The notes below the pieces were generated by a model. That model ran no database searches. It was not told the origin of the DNA and saw only the letters and a list, made by a program, of their open reading frames with translations. The translations under genes and the position numbers were made by a program. Source: Pararhodospirillum photometricum DSM 122 (lineage in GTDB: Bacteria > Pseudomonadota > Alphaproteobacteria > Rhodospirillales > Rhodospirillaceae). From it: a stretch of DNA of 64,000 nucleotides. The stretch spans positions 809,448-873,447 of the forward strand of contig NC_017059.1 in NCBI RefSeq assembly GCF_000284415.1, read 5' to 3'. Below are positions 43,320 through 52,556 of the stretch, piece by piece. The first letter of the stretch is position 1. The number at the start of each line of letters is the position of its first letter.

Positions 43320-45512
43320 ATGGTGATGTCTGACGACGCCTCGGGCGCCTTGCGCCGTCTGGCCGCGCGGGCCGGAGTGATCGACACCTATCATGACGCC
43401 TTCGGCCAGCACATGGTCACGTCCGACGCGGCGCTGATGGCGGCACTCACCGCGTTGGGCTGGCCCCTGACCGCGGTGGAGGACGCCCCGCGCGTGCTGC
43501 ATGACTGGGACCTCGCGCGCCCTGTCCCCTTGTTGCCACCGGTCATCGTCCACCGGGTGGGTCGGGGACCGGTGGTGGTACCGTTGGGCTGGCCGGAGAC
43601 GGCGGGTCCCGGGCACTGGAGTATCTTGTGGGAGGCGAGCCTTGCCCTGCCGGCCACGGAGGGGTTCTTCGATCCGGCGACCCTGCCCTGGATGGCGGCG
43701 GGACCGGATCACGACGGCTGCCGGCGGCTGGAGCTCTCCTTGCCTTCGACGCCTTGGGGCTACCACCGCTTGCGGGTGCAGGGCCTGGGAGTGCCGGCGC
43801 AGGACATCCCCTTGATTCTGACGCCCGAACGGTGCTGGCTGCCCGAGGGGACCGAAGACCCTGAAACCCCCACCCGGCTCTGGGGACTGACCTGCCAAGT
43901 GCACGGCCTGCGCGGTCGGCGCGACTGGGGCATGGGAGATTTCGGCACCCTGGCGGCGCTGGCCCGGCAGGTGGGGCGCGAGGGCGGTGACGTGCTGGGA
44001 ATCAACCCGGTGCACGCCTTGTTCCCAACCCGACCGCTGCACGCGAGCCCGTATTCGCCCAATTCCCGCCTGTTTCTCAACCCGTTGTACATTTGTATCG
44101 ATGACATTCCCGAGGCGGCGGGCTGCCCGGAAATCGCCCGTCTGGCCGCCGACTTGGAAGAGGTGCGCGCGCCCGATCTGGTGGACCACGAAGCCGTCGC
44201 GGCCCGCAAGGGGCCCGCGCTGGAAGCGGCCCACGCCCGCTTTGTTGCGACCGAGCAGGGCCGCTCAACCCCCCGGGCCCAGGCCTATGCCCAGTTCGTG
44301 GCCGCGGGGGGCGTGATTCTGGAACGCTTTGCCGTGTTCTTGACCCTGGGCGACCTGTATGCCGAGCGGGGCTGTTCGTGGCGGGACTGGCCGGCCGAGG
44401 TGCACGATCCCGAAAGCCCGGCCGTCGCCCAGATCGCCTTGGAGCATCGGCAGCGGGTGGATTTCCATTTGTGGTGCCAGTTCGAGGCGGACCGGCAGTT
44501 GGGACGGGTGGCCGAAGTGGCGGCCCAATCGGGACAACGCCTTGGCCTGTATCGCGATCTAGCCTTGGGCTCGGACCCCACGGGCGCGGATAGCTGGATG
44601 CTGGGCGACATGCTGGTGAACGGGCTGGCCGTGGGGGCGCCCCCCGATCCGTGGAACGCGGCGGGCCAGAACTGGGGCTTTTCGCCGTTTCATCCCGAGC
44701 GGCTGCGCCGGGCTGGCTACGAGCCTTTCGCCCGCATGATCCGGGCCACCATGCGCCACGCGGGCGCCTTGCGCATCGACCATGTGCTGGGGCAGTTGCG
44801 GCTGTTTTGCATCCCGCGCGGCATGGCCGGACGCGACGGCCTCTACCTGCGGATGCCCTTTGACGATTTGCTGGCGGTGCTGGCCCTGGAGAGCCATCGG
44901 GCGCGGTGCTTGGTGGTGGGCGAGGACCTGGGCACGGTGCCCGATGGCTTTCGCGACCGCATGCATGAAGCGGCCATCTTGTCATGCCGTTTGTTCTATT
45001 TCGAGCGCCAGGACCACCGGGCGCTCATTGCCCCGGAGGCCTATCCCCGGCTGGCGGCGGTGTCGGCCTCGACCCACGACCTGCCGACCCTGCACGGGTT
45101 CTGGTCGGGAACGGATCTGGCGTGGAAAAACACCCTGGGCCTGTTTCCGTCGCCCGCCATCCGGGACATGGAGAGCATGGAGCGGCACAACGACCGTCCC
45201 TTGATCCGCGAGACCCTGGCGCAGGCCGGACAGCCGCTGGACCCGTCCGAGGGGTTCACACCGCCGGCCAATCTGGTGCCTGCGGTCACGGCTTGGCTGG
45301 CTCGCACGCCCAGCTTGCTGGTGACGGTTCAGATTGAGGACGTTTTGGAAGAACGCGAGCAGGCGAACCTTCCGGGCACCTTGGACGAGCACCCCAACTG
45401 GCGCCGCCGGGTTGGGGTGGCCGTCGAAGACCTGGAGGCGGACGGCCGCTTGGACCGGATCGCACGCCTGTTCGCCGCATCGCGACGCGGCACCGTGGAG
45501 TGGCCTGGATGA
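43320..45512 (+). CDS. malQ: 4-alpha-glucanotransferase (amylomaltase)
   Basis: A 730-residue GH77 enzyme of the long proteobacterial type, with an N-terminal region before the barrel. Motifs: QVHGLRGRRDWGMGDFGTLAALA, GINPVHALFP, YSPNSRLFLNPLYI, GALRIDHVLGQLRLFCIP (nucleophile Asp), VVGEDLGTVPDGFRDRM (acid/base Glu) and ASTHDLPTLHGFW (third acid). It transfers glucan segments between maltooligosaccharides, acting after GlgX. The stop overlaps the downstream channel gene start as ATGA. Confidence 0.95.
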   Translation: MVMSDDASGALRRLAARAGVIDTYHDAFGQHMVTSDAALMAALTALGWPLTAVEDAPRVLHDWDLARPVPLLPPVIVHRVGRGPVVVPLGWPETAGPGHWSILWEASLALPATEGFFDPATLPWMAAGPDHDGCRRLELSLPSTPWGYHRLRVQGLGVPAQDIPLILTPERCWLPEGTEDPETPTRLWGLTCQVHGLRGRRDWGMGDFGTLAALARQVGREGGDVLGINPVHALFPTRPLHASPYSPNSRLFLNPLYICIDDIPEAAGCPEIARLAADLEEVRAPDLVDHEAVAARKGPALEAAHARFVATEQGRSTPRAQAYAQFVAAGGVILERFAVFLTLGDLYAERGCSWRDWPAEVHDPESPAVAQIALEHRQRVDFHLWCQFEADRQLGRVAEVAAQSGQRLGLYRDLALGSDPTGADSWMLGDMLVNGLAVGAPPDPWNAAGQNWGFSPFHPERLRRAGYEPFARMIRATMRHAGALRIDHVLGQLRLFCIPRGMAGRDGLYLRMPFDDLLAVLALESHRARCLVVGEDLGTVPDGFRDRMHEAAILSCRLFYFERQDHRALIAPEAYPRLAAVSASTHDLPTLHGFWSGTDLAWKNTLGLFPSPAIRDMESMERHNDRPLIRETLAQAGQPLDPSEGFTPPANLVPAVTAWLARTPSLLVTVQIEDVLEEREQANLPGTLDEHPNWRRRVGVAVEDLEADGRLDRIARLFAASRRGTVEWPG

Positions 45513-48025
45513 GCCTACCATTGTTACCAAGGGGCTTTGCTCCCCTTGCCTGTTTTGTGGTCTTGTTAACGCTTTGTTCCGTTGGGCCCGGCGGGGGCAC
45601 CCCGGTTTGGGCCCAAGATGAGGCCAAGCCGGCCGCGCCCTTGGCGGAGCGCATGGACACCGGCGTCAAAGCCTGGGAAAAAGCCCTCAACGCCATTGAT
45701 GCGGCGCTCAACAAGCCCGGAGTGGCGGCCACCGACACCAGCTTGGATGACTATGCGGCCAAGCTGCGCCAAATCCGCGAGCAGGTGCCGTCGCTTTTGA
45801 CGGAGGCAACCGAGCGCGTTGGCGAGGCCGAGCGGCTGCTGGCGGCCCTGGGGCCGGCCCCTGAGGGCGATAAGACCACCGAACCCACCGACATTCGCCA
45901 GCGTCGCACCACCTACACCACCGAGTTGACCGCGTGGCGAGCCCGAGTGGCCAAGGCCGAACTGGCCGCCACCCGGGCCGAGGCCCTGATGGGACGCATC
46001 GCCGCCTTGCGGCGCAGCACCCTGGTCACAACCTTGTTCGACCCCACCCCTGTGCCGTGGTCGGCGAGCGTTCTCGCCACGGCGGGCAACGACGCCCTGC
46101 GAGCACTTGGCCAGATCGGTGATGCTCCCGACGCTTGGTTCGCCTCGGCGCCGCCCGACCAGCCCCGCGGACAAACCCTGGGCCTCGTGGCCTTGTGGGG
46201 GCTGGGGGGGATTGTTCTAGGGCTGCTGGGACGCTGGCTGGTGTTGCGCCAGTTTGGACGCAAGCCGGGCCTAGTCCATCCCACCTACTCGCAGCGCACC
46301 TTGGGGGCCCTGGCCGAGGGCCTGGGCAATGGGCTGCTGCCCTCCATGGTGCTGGGGGGCGTGATCTTGTGGGCGCAAGGCGCGCTCGCCGACCAGGACC
46401 TGCTGCGCCATCTGATGACGAGCACGGTAGCGGCGATCTTGATCACGGTGATTGCCCGGGCCTTCACCCGGGCCGCCCTGGCGCCAGGCCTGCCAGACTG
46501 GCGCCTGACGGGCCACGATGATACTCAGGCCCGCAAACTGGCCCGCATCATCCAGGGGCTCGCCCTGGTGTTGGCCGTGGACCTGATGCTGTGGCAGACC
46601 ACCGGCGACTTGGATCCGGCGCCGGAAACCCTGTGGCTGGTGACGTCAGCCCTCAAACTGGCCGAGGGGGTGATCCTGGTCCGGTTGAGCGGACGCGATC
46701 TGTGGCGGCGCCAAGCCGGCCCCGAGGGCGAGGCCGTGGCCCAGGTGGCCGCCGTCGCTGAGGACGACGATGCCCGTCAGGGCCGCTTGCTGTTGCTCCT
46801 GGGACGCGGGGTGGTGATTCTGGTGGCCCTGGTGGGCATGGGAGCCGGCCTGTTCGGGTATGGACGCCTGGGCTCTTTCCTGATCAACGGCCTGCTGGCC
46901 ACCTGCGCCCTGACCGGCGTGGGGCTGGTGATCCGGGGTGTATTGCGCGATGTTCTTGGCCTGTTAAGCCGAGCCCCCTGGCTGCGGGCACGCCTGGGCT
47001 GGGAAGAAACGGCCCTGGGACGCACGCGGTTTTGGCTGAATGCGGCCCTCGATCTTCTTTTGGTGTCGGGCTACACGTTGCTGGTTGCGCCGGTTTGGGG
47101 CATCCCCGCGATGGAAGTTTTTGACACCGTGGTGACCTTACTCACCGGCATCAAGGTGGGATCGGTCACCATTTCGGTGCTCAACATTTCGGTCGGCATC
47201 GGGGTGTTCCTGGCGGCCATGGCCCTGACCCGGATGGTTCAGGGCACCTTGCAACGCAAGGTGTTGGTACAGACCGGCATGGACCCCGGGGTCCGCCACT
47301 CCCTGACCACCGGCCTTGGCTATCTGGGCGCCGTGGTCGCCTCGGCCCTGGCAGTGGCGACCATGGGCATTGACCTGACCAACGTCGCCCTCATCGCCGG
47401 CGCCTTGTCGGTTGGCATTGGTTTTGGCCTGCAAAACATCGTCAACAACTTCGTCTCGGGCCTGATCATTCTGGTGGAGCGGCCGATCAAGGTGGGTGAC
47501 TGGGTGATCATTGCCCAGCATGAAGGGTTGGTGAAGCGCATCAGCTTCCGGGCGACCGAACTTGAAACCTTCACCCAAGCCTCGATCATTCTGCCCAACG
47601 CCGAAATCCTGTCGCGCCCCTTTATTAACCTGACCCACCGCAACCGGCTGGGCCGGGTGGACGTCAAGGTGGGGGTGGCCTACGACGCCGATCCGGTGAG
47701 GGTGAAGGAGATCCTGACCGAGATTGCCCGGGCCCACGAACATGTCCTGTCCTTGCCGGCGCCTTGGGCCGTGTTGACCGACTTTGGCGACAGCGCCCTC
47801 ATCTTCGAGGTGCGGGCCTACACCTCGAACGTCATGAACCGGGGGTCGATTGCCAGCGACATTCGCCTGGAGATCAATCGGCGGTTCAATGAGGAGAAGA
47901 TCGTTATTCCCTATCCGCATACGGTCCAACTGCACCGGCAGCCGCGCCCCGGCGATCCGGTCGAGGGGCCGGTGGCAGCGTCACGGCCGCCGGGTGACTG
48001 GGAGATGGACGCGGAAACGGTATAA
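45509..48025 (+). CDS. MscS-family mechanosensitive channel with DUF3772-type periplasmic N-domain
   Basis: About 838 residues. A signal sequence (PLACFVVLLTLCSVGPGGG to VWAQ) is followed by a ~180-residue helical periplasmic region rich in coiled coil. A series of membrane helices ends in the pore-lining helix and beta domain of MscS: GALSVGIGFGLQNIVNNFVSGLIIL, ERPIKVGDWVIIAQHEGLVKRIS, FRATELETFTQASIILPNAEI. The cytosolic alpha/beta domain follows. Such large channels (MscM/YbdG or DUF3772 types) release solutes on hypo-osmotic shock. The ATG at 45509 overlaps the malQ stop, so the channel is co-translated with glycogen-degradation enzymes. An alternative start is 45500. Confidence 0.92.
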   Translation: MSLPLLPRGFAPLACFVVLLTLCSVGPGGGTPVWAQDEAKPAAPLAERMDTGVKAWEKALNAIDAALNKPGVAATDTSLDDYAAKLRQIREQVPSLLTEATERVGEAERLLAALGPAPEGDKTTEPTDIRQRRTTYTTELTAWRARVAKAELAATRAEALMGRIAALRRSTLVTTLFDPTPVPWSASVLATAGNDALRALGQIGDAPDAWFASAPPDQPRGQTLGLVALWGLGGIVLGLLGRWLVLRQFGRKPGLVHPTYSQRTLGALAEGLGNGLLPSMVLGGVILWAQGALADQDLLRHLMTSTVAAILITVIARAFTRAALAPGLPDWRLTGHDDTQARKLARIIQGLALVLAVDLMLWQTTGDLDPAPETLWLVTSALKLAEGVILVRLSGRDLWRRQAGPEGEAVAQVAAVAEDDDARQGRLLLLLGRGVVILVALVGMGAGLFGYGRLGSFLINGLLATCALTGVGLVIRGVLRDVLGLLSRAPWLRARLGWEETALGRTRFWLNAALDLLLVSGYTLLVAPVWGIPAMEVFDTVVTLLTGIKVGSVTISVLNISVGIGVFLAAMALTRMVQGTLQRKVLVQTGMDPGVRHSLTTGLGYLGAVVASALAVATMGIDLTNVALIAGALSVGIGFGLQNIVNNFVSGLIILVERPIKVGDWVIIAQHEGLVKRISFRATELETFTQASIILPNAEILSRPFINLTHRNRLGRVDVKVGVAYDADPVRVKEILTEIARAHEHVLSLPAPWAVLTDFGDSALIFEVRAYTSNVMNRGSIASDIRLEINRRFNEEKIVIPYPHTVQLHRQPRPGDPVEGPVAASRPPGDWEMDAETV

Positions 48026-48050
48026 GGCGGGGGAGGCAGGGACCCCGCGC

Positions 48051-48082
48051 AAAAAAAGGAAGGGGTCCGAGAGGGCCCCTTC
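48051..48082 (-). terminator. Intrinsic terminator for the LuxR gene
   Basis: Read on the minus strand, a 10-bp stem (GAAGGGGCCC / GGACCCCTTC with one G-T pair) and a 4-nt loop are followed, after CC, by seven T residues (48057-48051). It lies 73 nt after the LuxR stop. Confidence 0.7.
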
Positions 48083-48154
48083 AAGGTATCATGGGATGAT
48101 AGAGAGTGCAGTCACGATGAGCGGCACGCAGCGTCGCACATCATGTCCGGGAGT

Positions 48155-48997
48155 CTATACGGCCAATGGTTCGTCCGAAATAGCGGATTCCCACAAAGCC
48201 GGAAGGGCCGGACTGGCGATGCCATCATAGAGCAAACCCAGACCCATGGCTCGCGCCACCGCCTGGGCAGTGGTGCGGGCGGCCAGTCGGCGCCGGGCCG
48301 AGCCCAGATGGTGCTCAACGGTGCGATCGGCCACCCCCAGGCAATCGGCAACCTCCCCCACTTGGCAGCCACGCGCCGCCCATAACAGGCATTCACGCTC
48401 ACGCTCGCTCAACTGGACGACTTTGTCGAAGGGATTGACCCGGTCGCTGAACAAAGGGAAGCGCTGCATGGCCTCGTGAAAGGCGTGGCTCATGACGACG
48501 ACGGCGCGGCCCTGGGTGCGATTCAAGGCCTCCCACCCCGCATCATCAAGGCCAGTGGCGCTCAGGAACAGACCGCCGGGGCTGGCTTCCCGCCCAAAGC
48601 GCAAGGGCAGGCTGATGCCATTGCGCACGCCAAACCCTATGCCATCGCGCCATACCTCGGCTTGGCGCGGCGTTTGCGTGGTCTTGGTGCGCAAATGCAG
48701 CCACGAGACCGCCTCATCGAACCGAAAGGCCCACTGGACGGCCACATCGTGGCGCACATGCTGGGCCTGATCGTAATGGGCGATGAAATCTTCTGGAAAG
48801 TGAGATTGATAGAGGGTTTCGCGCTGGAGATCGGCGCGATGATGGGGCGCGAAGAGCCCCCCATAGGAGACATGCGGAAAGCCCAGATCGGCGAAGCTGG
48901 CGCGCATCAGGCTCCAGCAGGCCGCCGAGGACTGGCACCGGGCCAGACGGGTCTGAAAGGTGGTAACGATCAGTTCAATCGGAGCGTCCGAGATCAT
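48155..48997 (-). CDS. LuxR-family regulator with autoinducer-binding domain (LuxR solo)
   Basis: 280 residues. The N-terminal ~180 residues match the acyl-homoserine-lactone domain in outline (FADLGFPHVSYGG, FPEDFIAHYDQ, RHDVAVQWAFRFDEAVSW, GFGVRNGISLPLRFG). Two hallmark residues differ: the Trp of the canonical W-x3-Y is Phe, and the usual DPV is HDV. The C-terminal HTH is standard: LSERERECLLWAARGCQVGEV ADCLGVADRTVEHHLGSARRRL. The ATG at 48997 has AGGGGAG upstream. No luxI-type synthase is in the window, so it is a solo regulator that may respond to exogenous or non-AHL signals. It is convergent with mscS and has its own terminator. Confidence 0.87.
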   Translation of the reverse strand: MISDAPIELIVTTFQTRLARCQSSAACWSLMRASFADLGFPHVSYGGLFAPHHRADLQRETLYQSHFPEDFIAHYDQAQHVRHDVAVQWAFRFDEAVSWLHLRTKTTQTPRQAEVWRDGIGFGVRNGISLPLRFGREASPGGLFLSATGLDDAGWEALNRTQGRAVVVMSHAFHEAMQRFPLFSDRVNPFDKVVQLSERERECLLWAARGCQVGEVADCLGVADRTVEHHLGSARRRLAARTTAQAVARAMGLGLLYDGIASPALPALWESAISDEPLAV

Positions 48998-49154
48998 GGC
49001 GGCTCCCCTGCTCCCTCACCGACCACCCCCACGACGGCACGGCTCTTGGACTTTGCCCTGAGGGGGAAACAGGAGCAAGGGACCAATACCGTCCGCAGGG
49101 TCATGCGACCCATGTGGAGGGAACATTTGTAAAGAAACCTCTCGTTAGAAGAAA

Positions 49155-49227
49155 GCCCTTTAAGGGCGAGAGGGCTCTCTTTTTTCGTTCAAAGGCGGGG
49201 CTGGGGAGATCAGCCTCTCGCCCCGCC
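49155..49227. terminator. Hairpin cluster after the YcbB-type gene
   Basis: It includes GCCC-TTTAA-GGGC (49155-49167), GAGAG-GG-CTCTC followed by T6 on the plus strand (49168-49185), and a GGCGGGGC/GCCCCGCC dyad (49194-49201 with 49220-49227). It lies 12 nt beyond the stop of the minus-strand L,D-transpeptidase, so transcription probably ends here. Confidence 0.45.
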
Positions 49228-49238
49228 TTCCGTTCTCT

Positions 49239-50993
49239 TCAGCGCGCAGCCATGGTCTCCTTGCTGCCGGGCTTGGCGACCGAGTCTTCCAGGCGCCGCA
49301 CCAGCGGCGGATCTTGTTCGTAGACATCCGGGCTATAGCGCACGGGGCCGCCCGGGGCATCGATCCAGGCTGTGAAGTAGGTCAAATGCACGGGGGCCGG
49401 CCAAGCCAGCCGAACCACCCGGGGGCGCGTCCCCTTAAAGGACAGAGCCGTTTGCCCCGGTCGCGCCGTAAAGCGCCCCAGGAGGTAATCGGCGAGGGCT
49501 GCCGGCTCCTGAACGCGGACGCAGCCATGGCTCACCGCCCGAAAGGACCGCCCGAAGACCCTTGGGGCGTTGGTGTCGTGAAGGTAGACCGCGTATTTGT
49601 TCGGGAACATGAACTTGACCGTTCCCAAGGGGTTGTTGGGGCCCGGATCCTGGCGCAGACGGTAGGAGCGGGCAGACACGGCCTCGGCGTCCTCCTCGCG
49701 TTGGCCGGCGTCGCGTGGTACCAACGTGAAGCCGCGGCGCGCGAGATAGGCCGGATCCTCGGCCTGACGCGGCAAGACTTCCTCCCGGGCGATGGAGGCG
49801 GGAACATTCCAGTAGGGGTTGAATTCCATATAATCAATGTCGTCGCTGAACAGCGGCGTCGGGTCATTGGGCCGGCCGACCGCAACGCGCATGCGCAAGG
49901 CCTCGCGCTGGCCCTCATACACAAAAAGCTCGTACTGCGGCACATTGACCAAGAGATGAATCGACCCCAGGTTGCGCGGCAGCAGGCGCCAGCGCTCCAG
50001 GGCAAGGCGCAGACGATCGACCCCCACGGCCGGGCCATGCGCCAGTTCGCTCAAGGTTTCGCGGCCCAAGATGCCATCGGGGGTCAGGCCATGGACGCTT
50101 TGAAAGGCTCGCACGGCGTCCACAAGGGTGGCGTCGTACACGGGCGAAGCCCCGCCTCCTCCCCCCAGACGCCGACGCACCAGGGGCACTCGGGGATCCT
50201 GATCGCCGGGCCGAATGGAGGGGCCGGGCATGGTGGCCAAGGCGGGTTCGCCCCCCGAGGCCGGGCGCCGGGCGCCGGCGGCATGTTGCTTATGGGCGTG
50301 AGCGAGGGCGCCGATAAGGCGGCGGTACTGGAGCGAGCGGGGTTCGAGGCTGGCCAACATCGCCGGGAGAGACGGTGCGGCGGCGGCGTCCGCCAGCAAG
50401 CCCTGGAGAGTGCGGCCTTCCTCGCGCTGCAAGAGAGAGCGCTGTTCGTCAAAGGAGACAAGACGGCGGGTCTGGCCCAGGAGGCGATCGAGAAAGAAGC
50501 GGGCGGTGGCCCGGCTGATCAGGGCCTCGGCAACCAGCCGATCCTCGACCGTTCCGCTTTGCAAACGCTGGCCGATGCTCTCCAAATCATAGGCGCCAGA
50601 ATCCAGGCCTTCCTCGGGGGCTCGGCCCAAGGTGTCGAGCAGCAAGCGCCCCCGTGGGGTCAAGCCAGCCGGCTCAACCCAAAACGGCGCGTAGAGGCGC
50701 TCGGCATACAGAGCGGCGAGATGACTGCCCAGGGGATCTTGCCCCAGGGCGCCCAGCAGTGGGGCGGCACTCACACTGGTGGCCTCGGGCACACTGAGGG
50801 GAGCCGGAGCCTCGGAGGGGGGGGGCCGGATCGGGGGCGGGGGCGGGGGCGGCGGCCGTGGCACCGGCATTCCCGCCCCAGGCGGTTCCAACCAGGAAAC
50901 AGCCCACCACCAAGCCCCGCGAGCCCCGGCCCAGACGCCGCCGGACCACGCCACGCGCCTCGGAAGACCCCGCCGATTGAGAACCAAGACCAT
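49239..50993 (-). CDS. YcbB/LdtD-type L,D-transpeptidase with peptidoglycan-binding domain
   Basis: 584 residues. A possible N-terminal membrane segment (GGVWAGARGAWWWAVSWLE) is followed by a Pro-rich spacer. An N-terminal scaffold domain (about 80-270) leads to a peptidoglycan-binding helix bundle (VDAVRAFQSVHGLTPDGILG). The YkuD catalytic domain starts near VNVPQYELFVYEG and has MEFNPYWNVPASIAREE, PNKYAVYLHDTNAP and the catalytic SHGCVRVQEP. It should form 3-3 peptidoglycan cross-links in the periplasm. The start is uncertain because the frame has no strong ribosome site and the N-terminus is not a classical signal peptide. The gene is isolated between terminator-like structures. Confidence 0.9.
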   Translation of the reverse strand: MVLVLNRRGLPRRVAWSGGVWAGARGAWWWAVSWLEPPGAGMPVPRPPPPPPPPIRPPPSEAPAPLSVPEATSVSAAPLLGALGQDPLGSHLAALYAERLYAPFWVEPAGLTPRGRLLLDTLGRAPEEGLDSGAYDLESIGQRLQSGTVEDRLVAEALISRATARFFLDRLLGQTRRLVSFDEQRSLLQREEGRTLQGLLADAAAAPSLPAMLASLEPRSLQYRRLIGALAHAHKQHAAGARRPASGGEPALATMPGPSIRPGDQDPRVPLVRRRLGGGGGASPVYDATLVDAVRAFQSVHGLTPDGILGRETLSELAHGPAVGVDRLRLALERWRLLPRNLGSIHLLVNVPQYELFVYEGQREALRMRVAVGRPNDPTPLFSDDIDYMEFNPYWNVPASIAREEVLPRQAEDPAYLARRGFTLVPRDAGQREEDAEAVSARSYRLRQDPGPNNPLGTVKFMFPNKYAVYLHDTNAPRVFGRSFRAVSHGCVRVQEPAALADYLLGRFTARPGQTALSFKGTRPRVVRLAWPAPVHLTYFTAWIDAPGGPVRYSPDVYEQDPPLVRRLEDSVAKPGSKETMAAR

Positions 50994-51200
50994 ACCACAT
51001 GGGCTACCTCCGATCAGCGGACGGAAGGATCCGCTTGTCGTCGTGTCCGCTCCCTTGAGGGGCGATCGTTAGAGACACGAAAAAAACCAGACGATAGACG
51101 TCCGGCGACACCATCAAAAAAACGGTGGAACGATACGAGGGGAGAATGGGGTGTAAAGAAGGGGGTGTCCAGGGTAGTCGGAGCCTGGATCGTGAGCCCC

Positions 51201-51277
51201 GTGCCTTTTTGGCACCATGATGCGTATTGGCAACACTCTTTAAGGCCTTTGGGACCTTTGGGGGCCGCTCCCCAAAG
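51201..51277. terminator. Two hairpins in the gap after the sulfotransferase-like gene
   Basis: GTGCC-TTTTT-GGCAC (51201-51215) and CTTTGGGG-N6-CCCCAAAG (51256-51277) are exact dyads within the ~297-nt gap 50994-51290. The second lies 13 nt past the minus-strand stop. Neither has a good T-run, so terminator function is weakly supported. Nothing else is seen in the gap. Confidence 0.35.
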
Positions 51278-51290
51278 AAGCGCGACACAC

Positions 51291-52364
51291 CTAGCCCGGA
51301 GGCTCAGAGATCTCTGGAAGATCTTCCCCCGCTCCTTTCTGAAGCCGGGCCTTGAGCGCCTTGCGCACGACGGCCAGATTGTGTTGCCACTCGCGCACCG
51401 GCGTGCCGATAAGCTCGAGAGACTGTCGCATCAGATGCAGCGCCGATTCGGGATGCCCCTGGCGAAAGTGAACAACCCCAAGAAGATGAACGGCGGCGGG
51501 ATGGCCTGGCACTTGGCGTAAAACCTCGCCCAACGTGGCTTCGGCCTGGGCAAGACGCCCGGCCCGGATATGGGCGACGGCGGCTCCCACAAACGCTCCT
51601 GGCACTTCGGGCCCGGCCGGCGGCGTCATGACCTGGAGCAGGCGCTCCTCAAACCCCAAGCCAAGGCGCGCGAACAAGCTGTGAAGGGTCTCGCGCGGCT
51701 GCGCGTGCAGGTCCTCCCCGGACACCTCGATCAACCGACCGGGCAACACGGCCCGCCAGTGATGGAGCAAACGCTGTTGAACGGCCTGCAAGCGGCGCCA
51801 CTCCCTTGGCCTCGTGTCGGCGTTGCCGGCGTGAGCGGCGTCCAGGCAGACGATCAAGGGGGCCTGAGGCAACAAGAGATGGACCAGTCCCACCAAGGCA
51901 GCATCAAGCCCCTGGCCATCAAGGACATGGTCGGCCCCCGGAGCCTCTTCTTGCAGACGCTGAAGAACCCATTGCGCCGCTTTGAGGGAATCGTCGGCCG
52001 ACAGGGCCTCCAAGCTTTCCGGGAACACACGTGCCCGGCCATAATGGCGATCCCAGGATTCGAGGCTTGCGACCAAGGCGGGGATAAGCCCCAGCGACGG
52101 AGCGCCGTGAATGTGGGAATGGGCCGACAAAACGGCCCGAATCCGCTTGGCCGTGGGCGTGGCCAGACCGACCAGAAACACCGGCAAGCGGGAGGGATCG
52201 CCATGGCTGCGCCGGGCGGCGAAAAAGACCGGTGTCTGGGAGGCCATGATTCTCCTGGCCCGCGCGGCCAAGCCCCCAGGATCGAGCGGGCAAGCCACGG
52301 CGTGCGGCGCGATTCCCTCGAACAGCCTTGCTTCCCCTTCCGGTTCCGTCTGGTCCTGGCTCAT
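51291..52364 (-). CDS. Sulfotransferase-like protein with TPR segment and degenerate PAPS loop
   Basis: About 357 residues. The middle resembles bacterial TPR-sulfotransferases: SRLPVFLVGLATPTAKRIRAVLSAHSHIHGAPSLGLIPAL aligns with the usual [28 protein letters not shown] pattern, and PLIVCLDAAHAGNAD and GLGFEERLLQVM follow. The phosphate-binding PRSGTT is replaced by ATPTAK, so co-substrate binding is doubtful. The C-terminal part has a TPR-like pair (GRLAQAEATLGEVLRQVPGHPAAVHLLGVVHFRQGHPESAL). I choose the ATG at 52364; the longer frame to 52490 adds a very basic stretch. Its role is unknown. It diverges from rlmJ. Confidence 0.6.
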   Translation of the reverse strand: MSQDQTEPEGEARLFEGIAPHAVACPLDPGGLAARARRIMASQTPVFFAARRSHGDPSRLPVFLVGLATPTAKRIRAVLSAHSHIHGAPSLGLIPALVASLESWDRHYGRARVFPESLEALSADDSLKAAQWVLQRLQEEAPGADHVLDGQGLDAALVGLVHLLLPQAPLIVCLDAAHAGNADTRPREWRRLQAVQQRLLHHWRAVLPGRLIEVSGEDLHAQPRETLHSLFARLGLGFEERLLQVMTPPAGPEVPGAFVGAAVAHIRAGRLAQAEATLGEVLRQVPGHPAAVHLLGVVHFRQGHPESALHLMRQSLELIGTPVREWQHNLAVVRKALKARLQKGAGEDLPEISEPPG

Positions 52365-52556
52365 ACTCCGCGCATCCCTGCCCCGCGCCCCCACCCTCGC
52401 CCTGTGCGTTCTTGCCTTGCGCCCTCGCACCGGCACCTTGCCCCTTGTCTCTGGCTGGGTCATGGTAACGAGGTCGGCCCGGGTCGCCAAGGCGTCACGC
52501 AGGGTCTGTCCTGGTGTTTATCTCTTGTTTTTATCGTCTGTCCCCCGGATTGTTCC

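Noticed and set aside
48026-48050. Possible extra repeat copy after mscS
   Set aside because: GGCGGGGGAGGCAGGG lacks the paired GCCTCCCC arm; the nearby hairpin is a LuxR terminator instead.
49314-51521. 735-residue plus-strand frame opposite the YcbB-type gene
   Set aside because: Antisense of the transpeptidase; no domain recognisable.
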